Positions 44,589-53,930 of a stretch of 64,000 nt of DNA are shown piece after piece; the stretch's first letter is position 1; every line of letters starts with the position of its first letter. The translations under genes and the position numbers were made by a program. The stretch lies in the NCBI GenBank assembly GCA_964481485.1, contig CAYZVM010000003.1, forward strand, positions 1-64,000, in the 5' to 3' direction. The notes under the pieces are model-generated. The model saw nothing but the letters and a program-made list of their open reading frames with translations. It was not told the DNA's origin and ran no database searches. This DNA comes from M3007 sp964481485 (GTDB taxonomy: Bacteria; Bacteroidota; Bacteroidia; Chitinophagales; Saprospiraceae).

Positions 44589-46400
44589 TCACCGCAGCAA
44601 CGCTACATCCCCCTTCACCATAAATTTCTGTCTGCTCCCCTCCCGATCTGCTTCGTATTCTACTTGCCAGACGTACACATCGGAGGGTGCGTCGAGGCCA
44701 TTTATTTTGCCGTCCCATGCTTCGTTGGGGTCTTCGGTTTCGAACACTTTTTCGCCCCAGCGGCTATATATTTTGAAATTGGTGGTGACGACCGGGCAGA
44801 AAAACAGCGGTTTGTAGGCATCGTTGATGCCGTCGCCGTTGGGGGTAAAAGCATTGGCGAATGCATCGGCCTTGCTGCCAACCGGGAGGGCTTTGCTCAG
44901 TTCCTTTTCACACACGCCGTTGTTGCCTTTTCGGGTCACAAAAAGCGTGGGGCCGTCGGTGTGGCAAATGCTGCCGAGTTGATTCGGGTCAAGTTCACCA
45001 TTCTGAATATCAAGAGTATATGTCACGCCGGGGGTGTTGCCCACAATGGTAAGCGTCACACATTCTTTGGGGCAAAGGGTGCTATCGGAGAGGGTGAATT
45101 CGACATCAATGGGGGTGCAGATGTTGATTGTTTCGGGCACGGCGTCGGCAGAAAGCAATTGCGCGACGGCGGTGGAGAAACTGCTTGTGGAGGTGGGCGT
45201 GAACGGCTCGTTTTTCGAGACTACATCTCGCACGGTCAGTTCGACAAAAGTGGGGCAGCAATCGGAGCCGGGGATAAGGCCGTCGGCGGTGATTTTGGTG
45301 ACGTAAATATTTTCATCACCATTTTTGGTGGACGAGCCGCCCACGACAAAACCACCCGCATTTGCCGGCAGCACTTCCCGGAAAATATCGCGTTCGCCAC
45401 CGGTTTTGTACCGGTATGACCACAGCAAGTCGCCCCCGTCGTCTATTTTTATCAAGATAGCCGGGCTGCCCACCTGATAGGCTGGGTTGGAGATTGATAT
45501 CAAAAACTGGCTACCGGGCAGGGTGAGTATGTCAATGGCGCCCAATGCTTGGTCGACCAATGCGTAAGTCCGCGACCACCTGATGGCCCCTTCCGATGTC
45601 ACTTTGGTCAGCCAAACTTCGTTTTGGGTGCCAAAACCCGACGAGTAGCCCGCCAAAAGCAGGGTGCTGTCGCCGCTAAAAGGCTTTACGCTGCCAAACT
45701 GGTCGGGGCCGGCGGTGCCATATCGGCGTGCCCACAGCACGTCGCCCGTGGGTGTCAGTTTTGTCAAAAGGCCGTCTTGCCCTAAATTGATGTCGCCCGA
45801 AAATCCCGCGCAATAGATAAAACCTTGTCCGTCCTCCCAGCAATTTTTGATGGCATCGTCGCCAGCATCCCCAAAACTCCTGCCCCACAGCACATCGCCG
45901 TCTTCGTTGATTTTCAATGCCATAGCATGGGTAAATGAGCTGGGTTCGTCGAATCCTGTCAGTAAATAGCCGCCGCCGGAGATAGGCAGGATTTTGTCCA
46001 GAACGATATCGCCAGAAGTAGTTTTAGCCCACAGCAAATCGCCATTTTCAGAAATCTTCATCCATTTTCCTTTCCCGAAAAGGCCGATATTGTAGGCGAC
46101 CAACAGGCTGCCGTCCGTCATTCTTTGCACATCGCGGGCGATGACATTGTCAGTTTCTTCAAACGTTTTTGACCATAGCACCTCGCCTTGGCTGTTCAGG
46201 CGTTGCACCCAAACTTTTTCGGCACCGGCATCTCCTGTTGCGCCTGCCGTCACGATGTCGCCGTTGGGCATCACTTCCAAACCCCGTCCTTCATCCTTAA
46301 AATCGAGGTTGTATGTTTTTTGGAAAAAATTTTGGCTGAAAAGATTGGCGGCACAAAAAAACAGGAAAAAGAGGGCGAGCAGTTGTCGTGTTCGTGTCAT
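44589..46400 (-). CDS. T9SS type B cargo protein with beta-propeller-like repeats
   Basis: 603 residues. Signal peptide (LLALFFLFFCAANLFSQ). About seven repeats of 45-60 residues occupy residues 25-390, with the pattern LTPTGDVLWARRYG, INEDGDVLWGRSFG or ITADG, typical of a delayed-propeller family seen in secreted Bacteroidota proteins. A Cys-containing Ig-like linker follows (CTPIDVEFTLSDSTLCPKEC), then a CHU_C domain (FANAFTPNGDGINDAYKP, IYSRWGEKVFETEDP, GDVALLR), which is the T9SS type B export signal. It is exported to the surface; no enzyme motif is seen. A TAnnTTTG box lies 19 bases upstream. Confidence 0.88.
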   Translation of the reverse strand: MTRTRQLLALFFLFFCAANLFSQNFFQKTYNLDFKDEGRGLEVMPNGDIVTAGATGDAGAEKVWVQRLNSQGEVLWSKTFEETDNVIARDVQRMTDGSLLVAYNIGLFGKGKWMKISENGDLLWAKTTSGDIVLDKILPISGGGYLLTGFDEPSSFTHAMALKINEDGDVLWGRSFGDAGDDAIKNCWEDGQGFIYCAGFSGDINLGQDGLLTKLTPTGDVLWARRYGTAGPDQFGSVKPFSGDSTLLLAGYSSGFGTQNEVWLTKVTSEGAIRWSRTYALVDQALGAIDILTLPGSQFLISISNPAYQVGSPAILIKIDDGGDLLWSYRYKTGGERDIFREVLPANAGGFVVGGSSTKNGDENIYVTKITADGLIPGSDCCPTFVELTVRDVVSKNEPFTPTSTSSFSTAVAQLLSADAVPETINICTPIDVEFTLSDSTLCPKECVTLTIVGNTPGVTYTLDIQNGELDPNQLGSICHTDGPTLFVTRKGNNGVCEKELSKALPVGSKADAFANAFTPNGDGINDAYKPLFFCPVVTTNFKIYSRWGEKVFETEDPNEAWDGKINGLDAPSDVYVWQVEYEADREGSRQKFMVKGDVALLR

Positions 46401-46419
46401 AGTCAGTTGTGTTTTCCGG

Positions 46420-46427
46420 CAAAAGTA
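46420..46427 (-). promoter_or_regulatory. -7 promoter box of the propeller-type T9SS gene
   Basis: TACTTTTG on the minus strand, an exact TAnnTTTG match 19 bases before the ATG at 46400. Confidence 0.55.
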
Positions 46428-46522
46428 AGCCGCCGAGCCTCAACGCAGTAGCGCAACACTGCCTTTTTCCAATATTCGTTGCTGATTCGCTTCGCGTTCG
46501 AGCGCATTTTTATGAAAATCGC

Positions 46523-47743
46523 TCAAGCCGCCACCGTCTGCTTGGGCATCAAACTTCCGTAAGTTCCCAACAGCCGCCGCCCTACTTCGAGATTGTCATA
46601 ATGCTCGCGGCAAAAAGCCTGTGCCCGCCGACCCAAGTCCGCCAAATCTTCGCCTTGAGCGTAGCACCAACGGATTTTTTTCAAAAATGCCTCCGGCGTA
46701 TCGGCCAGCAAGCACTCGCTACGGTGTTGAGCATCAATACCTTCCATGCCGACTTGGGTAGAAAGCACGACTTTGCCGACGGCCATGCCTTCAAGGATTT
46801 TTGCCCGCATGCCGCCGCCGGAGAGGAGCGGCACCACCATGACGGAATGTTGGTTCAAAAAGTCGGGCGAACTCGGCACCTCGCCGTGAAAACGAACGCG
46901 CTCCATATCCAATTCGCGCAACCAACGCGGTGCCGTGCGCCCGGCGATGTGAAAAGTGAGTTCGGGAAAATTGGGTGCCAACACGGGTTTCCACACTTCA
47001 TCAAGAAACCACCGCAGCCCGTCTTGGTTGGGCATCCAATCCAAAGAACCGATGAACGAAAGGCTGAGCGGGCGAGAAAAACTTGAGTAGTCGGCTTGAT
47101 AATCGCGGCAGTCGAGGCCGATAGGGGTGACGGTGGCGGGTTTGTGCAAGCCCAATTGGCGGAACTGCCCCAAATCGCGTTCGCTGATGCCGACCACGAG
47201 GTCGTAATCGTTCAAGTGTTCGATTTCGTATTGGCGGAGGCGCGGGGTGATTTTTTGCAAATACCACTTTTTCAGGGGATTAGAGTTTTCGGCTACGCGC
47301 TCCCAGATTTCGTGTTCCACATTGTGCGCCCGCAGGGCAACGAGTGCGGACGAATATTTTCGGATGACGGGGATGTACGGCGTGAGGTAGAGCGATTCGA
47401 GTTGCACCACATCGAAGTGCTCGTTTTGCAAAATTGCTTTTAGTTTTTTTGCAAAATCGGGATTGTCGAACCGCTCGACGTGGTAGGATTTTTTGGAAAA
47501 CAAATTGACCAATGCGGGCAGCGGGCGAATGTGATTGTTGACAAAAACTGTCTGAATATCAGCGTAATGGTCGAAATCGTGCGGCAATTCGTTCGTGTCA
47601 AACCAGTGCTTGCTCGTGTTCATGGAAAGCAGGGTGACATCGTTTCCGAGTTCGGCGAATGCCTTTGCCAAGTAGGTGCTGGCGATGGCGGCCCCGTCTT
47701 TCAAGGGCCAGGGAAATTTATTACAGAGTTGCAGGATTCGCAT
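46523..47743 (-). CDS. Glycosyltransferase family 4 protein
   Basis: 406 residues with a GT-B fold. The N-terminal domain begins MRILQLCNKFPWPLKDGAA and includes FDVVQLESLYLTPYI and ALRAHNVEHEIWERVA. The C-terminal GT1/4-type donor domain has LSFIGSLDWMPNQDGLRWFL, LTFHIAGRTAPRWL and the E-x7-E region GGGMRAKILEGMAVGKVVLST. It would transfer a sugar from a nucleotide donor to a glycan or lipid acceptor at the cytosolic face of the membrane; the specificity is not readable. It stands alone rather than in a polysaccharide cluster, divergent from the LolD-like gene with an inverted repeat between them. Confidence 0.92.
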   Translation of the reverse strand: MRILQLCNKFPWPLKDGAAIASTYLAKAFAELGNDVTLLSMNTSKHWFDTNELPHDFDHYADIQTVFVNNHIRPLPALVNLFSKKSYHVERFDNPDFAKKLKAILQNEHFDVVQLESLYLTPYIPVIRKYSSALVALRAHNVEHEIWERVAENSNPLKKWYLQKITPRLRQYEIEHLNDYDLVVGISERDLGQFRQLGLHKPATVTPIGLDCRDYQADYSSFSRPLSLSFIGSLDWMPNQDGLRWFLDEVWKPVLAPNFPELTFHIAGRTAPRWLRELDMERVRFHGEVPSSPDFLNQHSVMVVPLLSGGGMRAKILEGMAVGKVVLSTQVGMEGIDAQHRSECLLADTPEAFLKKIRWCYAQGEDLADLGRRAQAFCREHYDNLEVGRRLLGTYGSLMPKQTVAA

Positions 47744-47764
47744 CTTAGTTGGTTGTTTGTTGAT

Positions 47765-47838
47765 TTGGTTATTTGTTGATTTGGGGAGTTGAAGTCTTCT
47801 TTACGAATAACCAAATCCCCAAATCAACAAATAACCAA
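47765..47838. repeat. 23-bp perfect inverted repeat in a divergent promoter region
   Basis: Arms 47765-47787 and 47816-47838 are exact reverse complements (arm starts TTGGTTATTTGTTGATTTGG). It occupies most of the 115 bases between the GT4 and LolD-like starts, so it is not a terminator between convergent genes. Confidence 0.85.
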
Positions 47839-47858
47839 CATTTTTCGACCTTTGCTGC

Positions 47859-48521
47859 ATGGTTCTTAAAGCAAATAACATCCACAAATCATACGGTTCG
47901 CTGGAAATACTAAAAGGTGTGAACCTTGAAATACAGCGCGGCGAAATCTTGAGTATCGTCGGCAAATCGGGAGCCGGCAAAAGTACGCTGCTCCACATCC
48001 TCGGTACGCTCGATGCCGCCGACAAAGGTGATTTGGACATCCGCGACACGCGCATCAAATCGCTGACAGCCAAACAATTAGCCTCTTTCCGCAACCGCCA
48101 CATCGGTTTTGTGTTTCAGTTTCATCATCTTTTGCCAGAATTCACGGCGCTCGAAAACGTCTCCATCCCGGGTTTTATTCAGAACCGGCCTGCTGGCGAA
48201 GTGAAAAAACGCGCCGAAGAATTGTTGCGCTATCTCGGCCTCTCCGACCGTCTTTCCCACAAACCAACCGAACTCAGCGGTGGCGAACAACAACGGGTCG
48301 CGGTTGCCCGGGCGCTCGTGAATCAGCCCGACATTATCTTTGCCGACGAGCCGACGGGCAATCTGGACAGCATGGCTTCACAAGATTTGCACCGCCTCAT
48401 CCGCCAACTTCGCGACGACTACGGACAGGCTTTTGTCATTGTCACACATAATAAAGAACTTGCCGACCTTTCTGACCGATGTTTGGAAATGAAAGACGGG
48501 CTTTTGGTTCTTGGTTCTTAG
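47859..48521 (+). CDS. lolD: ABC transporter ATP-binding protein, LolD-like
   Basis: 220 residues, the usual LolD/MacB-type size. Walker A GKSGAGKSTLLHIL, Q-loop FVFQFHHLLPEFTALENV (the LolD-typical FQ.HHLLPEF.ALENV), signature LSGGEQQRVAVARAL, Walker B IIFADEPTGNLD and H-loop VTHNKEL are all present. LolD powers LolCE in extracting lipoproteins from the inner membrane for transfer to the outer membrane; no LolC/E gene is adjacent. The start is 5 bases after GACCTTTG, a near-match to the -7 box, which suggests a leaderless mRNA. Its last codons and stop lie in an inverted repeat. Confidence 0.9.
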   Translation: MVLKANNIHKSYGSLEILKGVNLEIQRGEILSIVGKSGAGKSTLLHILGTLDAADKGDLDIRDTRIKSLTAKQLASFRNRHIGFVFQFHHLLPEFTALENVSIPGFIQNRPAGEVKKRAEELLRYLGLSDRLSHKPTELSGGEQQRVAVARALVNQPDIIFADEPTGNLDSMASQDLHRLIRQLRDDYGQAFVIVTHNKELADLSDRCLEMKDGLLVLGS

Positions 48522-48586
48522 TTGTCGGTTATTGTCCTCACTGTCACCAACTTAACCAAGAACCGACAACCAAGAAACAAAACCAA
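48504..48586. repeat. Imperfect inverted repeat overlapping the 3' end of the LolD-like gene
   Basis: Arms 48504-48530 and 48561-48586 are related as reverse complements with few mismatches (TTGTCGGTT against AACCGACAA). The left arm encodes the C-terminal LVLGS and stop codon. It is composed of the same GGTTCTT/AACAACC-type words as the tandem repeat in the peptide-transporter gene. Confidence 0.65.
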
Positions 48587-48604
48587 GTAACCCTCTCAAC
48601 GATT

Positions 48605-49711
48605 ATGCGCCTCATTCTGCTGCCTCTGTTTTTGATTTTTGCTGGGTGCAATTCTTCCCGCCAACAAAGTGTTGAATTGCAGTCTGTTAAATTTGCTGAG
48701 CGCCCTAAAAATATCATCCTGCTCATTGGCGACGGCATGGCTTTGTCGCAAGTGTCGGCGGGCATCTACTGGATTGGCGAGGGCAAAAACGCCTTTGAGG
48801 AGTTCCCGGTGGTGGGCTTCCACAAGAGCCATTCGTGCAAAGATTTGGTGACTGATTCGGCTGCCGGCGCGACGGCTTTTTCTTGCGGGCAAAAAACGAC
48901 GAACAACGCCATCGGGGTGTTGCCGCCCGACAACCGGCCTTGCACCACTATCCTCGAAGACCTTGATAGCCGGGGCTATGCGACGGGCATGGTCGTTTCT
49001 TGTTCGGCCTCCCACGCCACGCCCGCGTCATTCATTGCGCACCGCGAAATCCGGGCGTTCACGGAGGAAATCGCACTTGATTATTTGAAAACACCGCTTG
49101 ATTGTTTTATTGGCGGCGGAGAACATTATTTCAACAGTCGTCCCGATGGCCTCAACTTGGAAGACACGCTGCAACAACGCGGCTACGTCATCCGGCGCGG
49201 CACCTCTTTCAACAGGCTCCCCTTGGACGGCTCAGCGCCTTTTATGTTGTTCACCGCCGACCGCGAGCCACCCACTGCTTCTGCTACTCGGCGTTATCTG
49301 CCGGGTGCTACTCGCGTCGCATCCAATTTTTTACAAAAACGCAGTGAAAAAGGTTTTTTCCTGATGGTGGAAGGCAGCCAGATTGACTGGGCCTGCCATG
49401 CCAACGACGCCAACTGGCTCCGCGCTGAAATGGTTGATTTTGACAACACTATCAAACAGGCGCTTGAGTTCGCTGCCTCCAATGGCGAGACGCTGGTCAT
49501 CGTGACCGGCGACCACGAGTGCGGTGGTTTGGCACTGACGCAGGGCAGTTCAAAAAACACGTTCACCCCTGTTTTCGCTGCCCGCCTCCACACGGCTGCA
49601 TTGGTGCCGGTATTTGCCTATGGGCCTAAATCCGAGTTGTTTTCCGGTTTGTACGACAATACCGAGATTTACGGGAAAATGCGGGCGGCGCTAGGCATAG
49701 GTGCGCAGTAG
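48605..49711 (+). CDS. Alkaline phosphatase, lipoprotein
   Basis: 368 residues from ATG 48605 (MRLILLPLFLIFAGCNSS), a clear lipoprotein signal with lipobox FAGC. The alkaline phosphatase superfamily motifs are complete: KNIILLIGDGMALS (metal Asp), nucleophile Ser in VTDSAAGATAFSCG, EGSQIDWACHAND and TGDHECGG (metal-binding Asp, His). It releases phosphate from monoesters in the periplasm or at the outer membrane. Earlier in-frame codons overlap the LolD-like gene and lack a signal. It is shorter than the E. coli enzyme (about 450), as is common in this phylum. No Pho box was identified. Confidence 0.93.
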   Translation: MRLILLPLFLIFAGCNSSRQQSVELQSVKFAERPKNIILLIGDGMALSQVSAGIYWIGEGKNAFEEFPVVGFHKSHSCKDLVTDSAAGATAFSCGQKTTNNAIGVLPPDNRPCTTILEDLDSRGYATGMVVSCSASHATPASFIAHREIRAFTEEIALDYLKTPLDCFIGGGEHYFNSRPDGLNLEDTLQQRGYVIRRGTSFNRLPLDGSAPFMLFTADREPPTASATRRYLPGATRVASNFLQKRSEKGFFLMVEGSQIDWACHANDANWLRAEMVDFDNTIKQALEFAASNGETLVIVTGDHECGGLALTQGSSKNTFTPVFAARLHTAALVPVFAYGPKSELFSGLYDNTEIYGKMRAALGIGAQ

Positions 49712-49721
49712 TAGGCAGTTG

Positions 49722-49761
49722 AAAAAAACGCTCCCGCCCGGAATAATCCGAACGGGAGCGT
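49722..49761 (-). terminator. Rho-independent terminator of lpdA
   Basis: A 9-bp GC-rich stem (49753-49761 with 49728-49736) is followed on the minus strand by seven T (49728-49722), 30 bases after the lpdA stop codon. Confidence 0.8.
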
Positions 49762-49790
49762 GTTCCTTACCCCCACTTTCTCTCACCCTC

Positions 49791-51188
49791 TCACAAATGT
49801 ATCACCTCCCCATACGCCGCCGCCGCCGCTTCCATGATGGCTTCGCTCATGGTGGGGTGCGGGTGGATGGACTTGATAATTTCGTGGCCGGTGGTTTCTA
49901 ATTTCCGGGCGACGACGACCTCGGCGATGAGTTCCGTCACGTTGTAGCCGATCATGTGCGCACCGAGCCATTCGCCGTATTTTTTGTCAAAAATAACTTT
50001 TACAAAACCCTCCGTGTGGCCTGCGGCTTTGGCCTTGCCGCTCGCGGAATAGGGGAATTTGCCCACCAAAACCTCATAACCGGCCTCTTTGGCCTGTGCT
50101 TCGGTGTAGCCGACAGAGGCGACTTCAGGCGAGCAGTAAGTACAGCCCGGAATATTGTTATAGTCAATTGGCTCCGGATGATGGCCGGCGATTTTCTCCA
50201 CACAAGTGATGCCTTCTGCGCTCGCCACGTGCGCCAGCGCCTGAGTGGCCAGCACGTCGCCGATGGCATAAATGCCCTGCACATTGGTTTGGTAGTATTC
50301 ATCCACTTTGATGTAGCCTTTTTCGACAGCGATGCCAAGTTCTTCTAAACCAATGTTTTCCGTGTTGGGTGTGACACCGGCGGCGCTCAGCACCACGTCG
50401 CAAAGGATGGTTTCGGTCTTGCCATCTTTGCGGCTTTTCATGTTGACTTTGATTTCCTTGCCGCTCGTGTCCACCGTTTCTACCGCCCAACCTGCGTAGG
50501 TTTTTATCCCTTTTTTAGTAAATACTTTTCCCAATTCTTTGGAAACGTCGGCATCTTCGCGTGGTACGAGGCCTTGTTCCATAAATTCAACAATGCTCAC
50601 CTCTGAGCCGAGTGCGTGATAAAAATAACCGAACTCCACGCCGATGGCGCCCGCGCCCACCACGACCATGCGTTTGGGCTGGTTTTCAAGGCTCATGGCT
50701 TTGCGGTATTCAATGATTTTTTTGCCGTCAATTTTCAAGTTGGGCAGTTCTTTCGCCCGGCCTCCGGTAGCGACGATGATATGTTTAGCGGTGTACTCGA
50801 TGGTTTTTTCCTCGGCATCGGTCACGATTACTTTTGGGCCTTTGGCAAGTTTTGCATTGCCCATGATGACCGTGATTTTGTTCTTTTTCATCAAGAACTG
50901 CACACCCTTGCTGTTGCTGTCGGCCACATCGCGGCTGCGTTTGATGACTGCCGGAAAGTCCACTGAAGATTTGCCGACTTTGATGCCGAAGTCTTCCGCA
51001 TGGTTCAGATAATCAAATACTTGTGCGCTTTTGAGCAGGGCTTTGGTGGGGATGCAGCCCCAGTTGAGGCAGATGCCGCCGAGGCTTTCGCGCTCAATGA
51101 TGGCTACATTCATGCCCAATTGGGAGGCGCGTATGGCAGCCACATACCCGCCGGGGCCGCTGCCTATGACAATTACATCGAAGCTCAT
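49791..51188 (-). CDS. lpdA: Dihydrolipoyl dehydrogenase (E3)
   Basis: 465 residues. FAD-binding GSGPGGYVAAIRASQLG, redox disulphide GGICLNWGCIPTKALL, NAD-binding VVVGAGAIGVEFG, a second FAD segment (IYAIGDVLATQALAHVAS) and the C-terminal catalytic His-Glu region SIHPHPTMSEAIMEA. It reoxidises dihydrolipoamide in the pyruvate, 2-oxoglutarate, branched-chain and glycine-cleavage complexes. The LNWGC variant of the redox motif is common in Bacteroidota. It stands alone with its own promoter box and terminator. Confidence 0.97.
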   Translation of the reverse strand: MSFDVIVIGSGPGGYVAAIRASQLGMNVAIIERESLGGICLNWGCIPTKALLKSAQVFDYLNHAEDFGIKVGKSSVDFPAVIKRSRDVADSNSKGVQFLMKKNKITVIMGNAKLAKGPKVIVTDAEEKTIEYTAKHIIVATGGRAKELPNLKIDGKKIIEYRKAMSLENQPKRMVVVGAGAIGVEFGYFYHALGSEVSIVEFMEQGLVPREDADVSKELGKVFTKKGIKTYAGWAVETVDTSGKEIKVNMKSRKDGKTETILCDVVLSAAGVTPNTENIGLEELGIAVEKGYIKVDEYYQTNVQGIYAIGDVLATQALAHVASAEGITCVEKIAGHHPEPIDYNNIPGCTYCSPEVASVGYTEAQAKEAGYEVLVGKFPYSASGKAKAAGHTEGFVKVIFDKKYGEWLGAHMIGYNVTELIAEVVVARKLETTGHEIIKSIHPHPTMSEAIMEAAAAAYGEVIHL

Positions 51189-51232
51189 GGTATAGTTGTC
51201 TGTTGATGGTTGTTAGTTGTTCGTAAGGCGGG

Positions 51233-51240
51233 CAAAGATA
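51233..51240 (-). promoter_or_regulatory. -7 promoter box of lpdA
   Basis: TATCTTTG on the minus strand, an exact TAnnTTTG match 44 bases before the lpdA ATG, directly after the upstream gene's stop. Confidence 0.55.
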
Positions 51241-51245
51241 GGCGG

Positions 51246-52499
51246 TCAAATTTCTTCCACATAATCCAAGTCCCTATCAAAAGTCTCCTTCATCCCCCAC
51301 AGCGCGATGAGTGCCACGCCGAGGCAAACTGCTCCCACGATATAGCCCGCCGTGATAACGCTCCCCGTCACCGCCGCGCTTTTCAAGTATTTAAAAGACT
51401 CGTTGATAGGCACTTGCATTCCACGCGCAAAATTTGGGACAGACGTGGCGACCGTAGAGCGGAGGTTTGTGCCAAACTGCTCTGCACCAATCGTCACAAA
51501 GATCACCCAAAAGCCAACCGAAAAACCGAGCAAAAAATGGCTGGCGTAAAACATCGCAGGGCTGGAAAACGGCAAAGCCAAATAAGCCGTCACCGCCACC
51601 ACATCGAGCGCAAGGAACAAAGCCATTACTTTCACCCGGCTGCGCATAAGTTGGCTCAACGTCCCTGATACCAAATCGCCCAAAATAAGGCCGGAATAAC
51701 AAATAGCGATGGCGTTTGGCGCAGAAATGCCTTCCAGTCCTTTGGCTCTGCCAAATTCCGGGGCCAGCATCACCAAAATGCCGACCACAAACCAAGTGGA
51801 GGTGCCAATAAAAATGCAACGCAGAAAGCGGGTGAACCTTTCCCAATTATTGAACAGGGCGAAAAAGTTGCCCCGGCTGATGTGCGATTGTGCCTGTACA
51901 TTTCGGAAAATGCCTGATTCTGCGACGCTTACGCGAATGACAAACAGCAAAATCCCCAACCCACCGCCGATGAAGTAGCAAGTGCGCCACTCGAAAAAAT
52001 ACTCAATGACCCAAGCCAGCAGCGCCCCGGAAAGGCCGATGCTCGCTACTATCATAGTGCCGATGCCGCGTTTGTTTTTGGGCAGCACCTCCGATACGAG
52101 TGTGATGCCCGCGCCCAACTCGCCCGCCAAACCGATGCCCGCGATGAGCCGGTAAAAAGCATAATCGCCGTAACCCGTCGCGAATCCATTGAAAATATTG
52201 GCAATGGAGTACATGGCGATGGAAAAATAGAGTACCCGTACCCGACCCAATTTGTCGCCCAACACACCCCACAAAATGCCGCCGATGAGCATCCCACCCA
52301 TTTGCCAATTTTGCAGAGACAAACCTTTGTCTGTCAAATCTTGGCCTGAAAAGCCCAAGTCGGTGAGGCTTTTTACCCGAACGAAGCCGAATAGGAGGAG
52401 GTCGTAAATGTCCACGAAGTAGCCGAGCGCAGCGACGATGACGGCGGCGTTGAGGAGTTTGGTAGTTGGAGTAGTATGCAAGCTGTCAGAAATGGCCAT
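51246..52499 (-). CDS. MFS transporter
   Basis: 417 residues, about 12 hydrophobic segments. Major-facilitator motif A is visible between helices 2 and 3 (GVLGDKLGRVRVLYFS), and RLIAGIGLAGELGAGITLVSE fits the motif of the metabolite:H+ symporter and sugar-porter branches. The N-terminus has the DIYDLLLFGF signature (aromatic/dicarboxylate branch-like). It is an inner-membrane, probably proton-coupled carrier for an organic acid or similar solute; the substrate is unknown. It precedes lpdA on the same strand, and two dicarboxylate symporters lie further upstream, which suggests a local theme of organic-acid uptake. Confidence 0.9.
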   Translation of the reverse strand: MAISDSLHTTPTTKLLNAAVIVAALGYFVDIYDLLLFGFVRVKSLTDLGFSGQDLTDKGLSLQNWQMGGMLIGGILWGVLGDKLGRVRVLYFSIAMYSIANIFNGFATGYGDYAFYRLIAGIGLAGELGAGITLVSEVLPKNKRGIGTMIVASIGLSGALLAWVIEYFFEWRTCYFIGGGLGILLFVIRVSVAESGIFRNVQAQSHISRGNFFALFNNWERFTRFLRCIFIGTSTWFVVGILVMLAPEFGRAKGLEGISAPNAIAICYSGLILGDLVSGTLSQLMRSRVKVMALFLALDVVAVTAYLALPFSSPAMFYASHFLLGFSVGFWVIFVTIGAEQFGTNLRSTVATSVPNFARGMQVPINESFKYLKSAAVTGSVITAGYIVGAVCLGVALIALWGMKETFDRDLDYVEEI

Positions 52500-52533
52500 T
52501 CTGGTCTGTCAAGTTTTTTTCAAAAAAACGAAA

Positions 52534-53850
52534 TCAAATCGCTGCGCTCCCGCCTTTATAGTTGTCATCCCAATTCTGGACTTTTGGGTCGCCCAATTTG
52601 CCGAGTTTCTTCGCAATGAGCATCGCGACGGTAGCATCGCTCGTCACATTTGCTACCGTGCGGCACATATCCAGCGGCCTATCTACGGCGAGTATCAGTG
52701 CCAAACCCGCCTCCGGGATGCCCGCTTGCGTCAACACGATGACCAACATGACCATGCCCGCGCCTGGCACAGCAGCCGACCCGATAGAAGCCAGCGTCGC
52801 TGTCAGGATGATGCCTAGTTGGGCACCGAGCGACAAATCCATGCCATAAGTCTGTGCGATAAAAACCGCCGCGACGGCTTGATAGAGTGCTGTACCGTCC
52901 ATATTGACCGTAGCGCCGATGGGCATCACAAAACTAGCTACATCCTCATGCACGCCGAGGTGTTCTTTTGCGCGCTCCATGCTCACCGGCAAAGTGGCCG
53001 CGCTCGAGCTGGTGGAAAAAGCCAGCAATTGCGCAGGTGCAAAACCTTTCAGAAAAAAGCCGGGGTTTTTGCCAGCAAAAACACGCACCAATGTGGGGTA
53101 AAACACAAAAACCAAAAATGCAAGACCCAACACCACTGTCCCCATGTAGCCCAACAACGCGATAAAAATATCGGACGAGGGCGACTCAACTATTAAAGCA
53201 GCCAACAACGCAAACACCCCATAAGGAGCGGCCAACATGATGAGATCCACCATTTTCATCACCACATCGTTCAAGCCATTGAAAAAACCAATCACAGGTC
53301 GGGCACTTTCCTCGGGGATGAGTATCAATCCTACCCCAAAAAAGAGGACAAAAAATATCACTTGCAGCATATTGCCATTGGACGAGGCCGCATTGAAAAT
53401 ATTTTCCGGCACCATATCCACCAAAGGCTGCAATGGCGGTCTGCTCTTTTGGGATTCGGCAGCAGAGATTTTGGCCGTAGCATCGCCCGCATAAGCACTG
53501 TTGAGCCGTTCTTGGGTTTCTTTCCCTAAAAAACGACCCGGCTGCGTAATGTTCACAGCCATAAGTCCGATTGACACCGCGATAGCAGTCGTGGCGATAT
53601 AAAGTGCCAATGTGCGCACCCCCATGGTGGACAGCTTGGAAATGTCTTTCAAATCGGTCACGCCTTTTATTAGGGAGCCGATAATGAGCGGTACGGCAAT
53701 GAGTTTCAACAAATTGAGGAAAACAGCGCCAAATGGTTTTATCCAATCCCGAACAAAATCATTCCAGCCAGCCCAGGCGGCAACGACACCAAAAACAACT
53801 CCCAGCACCATGCCGATGATGATTTTCCAATGCAATGCAAGATTTCTCAT
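52534..53850 (-). CDS. Dicarboxylate/amino acid:cation symporter (DAACS)
   Basis: 438 residues with about 8 membrane helices and two re-entrant loops. Family motifs are intact: the serine-rich HP1 FSTSSSAATLPVS, the TM7 motif VNMDGTALYQAV and the TM8 substrate/cation motif DRPLDMCRTVANVTSDATVA. It is a GltP/GltT-type inner-membrane importer driven by Na+ or H+ for glutamate, aspartate or C4-dicarboxylates. A second divergent member is immediately upstream on the same strand. Confidence 0.94.
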   Translation of the reverse strand: MRNLALHWKIIIGMVLGVVFGVVAAWAGWNDFVRDWIKPFGAVFLNLLKLIAVPLIIGSLIKGVTDLKDISKLSTMGVRTLALYIATTAIAVSIGLMAVNITQPGRFLGKETQERLNSAYAGDATAKISAAESQKSRPPLQPLVDMVPENIFNAASSNGNMLQVIFFVLFFGVGLILIPEESARPVIGFFNGLNDVVMKMVDLIMLAAPYGVFALLAALIVESPSSDIFIALLGYMGTVVLGLAFLVFVFYPTLVRVFAGKNPGFFLKGFAPAQLLAFSTSSSAATLPVSMERAKEHLGVHEDVASFVMPIGATVNMDGTALYQAVAAVFIAQTYGMDLSLGAQLGIILTATLASIGSAAVPGAGMVMLVIVLTQAGIPEAGLALILAVDRPLDMCRTVANVTSDATVAMLIAKKLGKLGDPKVQNWDDNYKGGSAAI

Positions 53851-53930
53851 ACGCTATCTTTTTTGACCGTTTTGACAAAATCATTGTTTGAGCGGCCAAA
53901 ATACGATATTGAACCAATGATGGGGCATCA

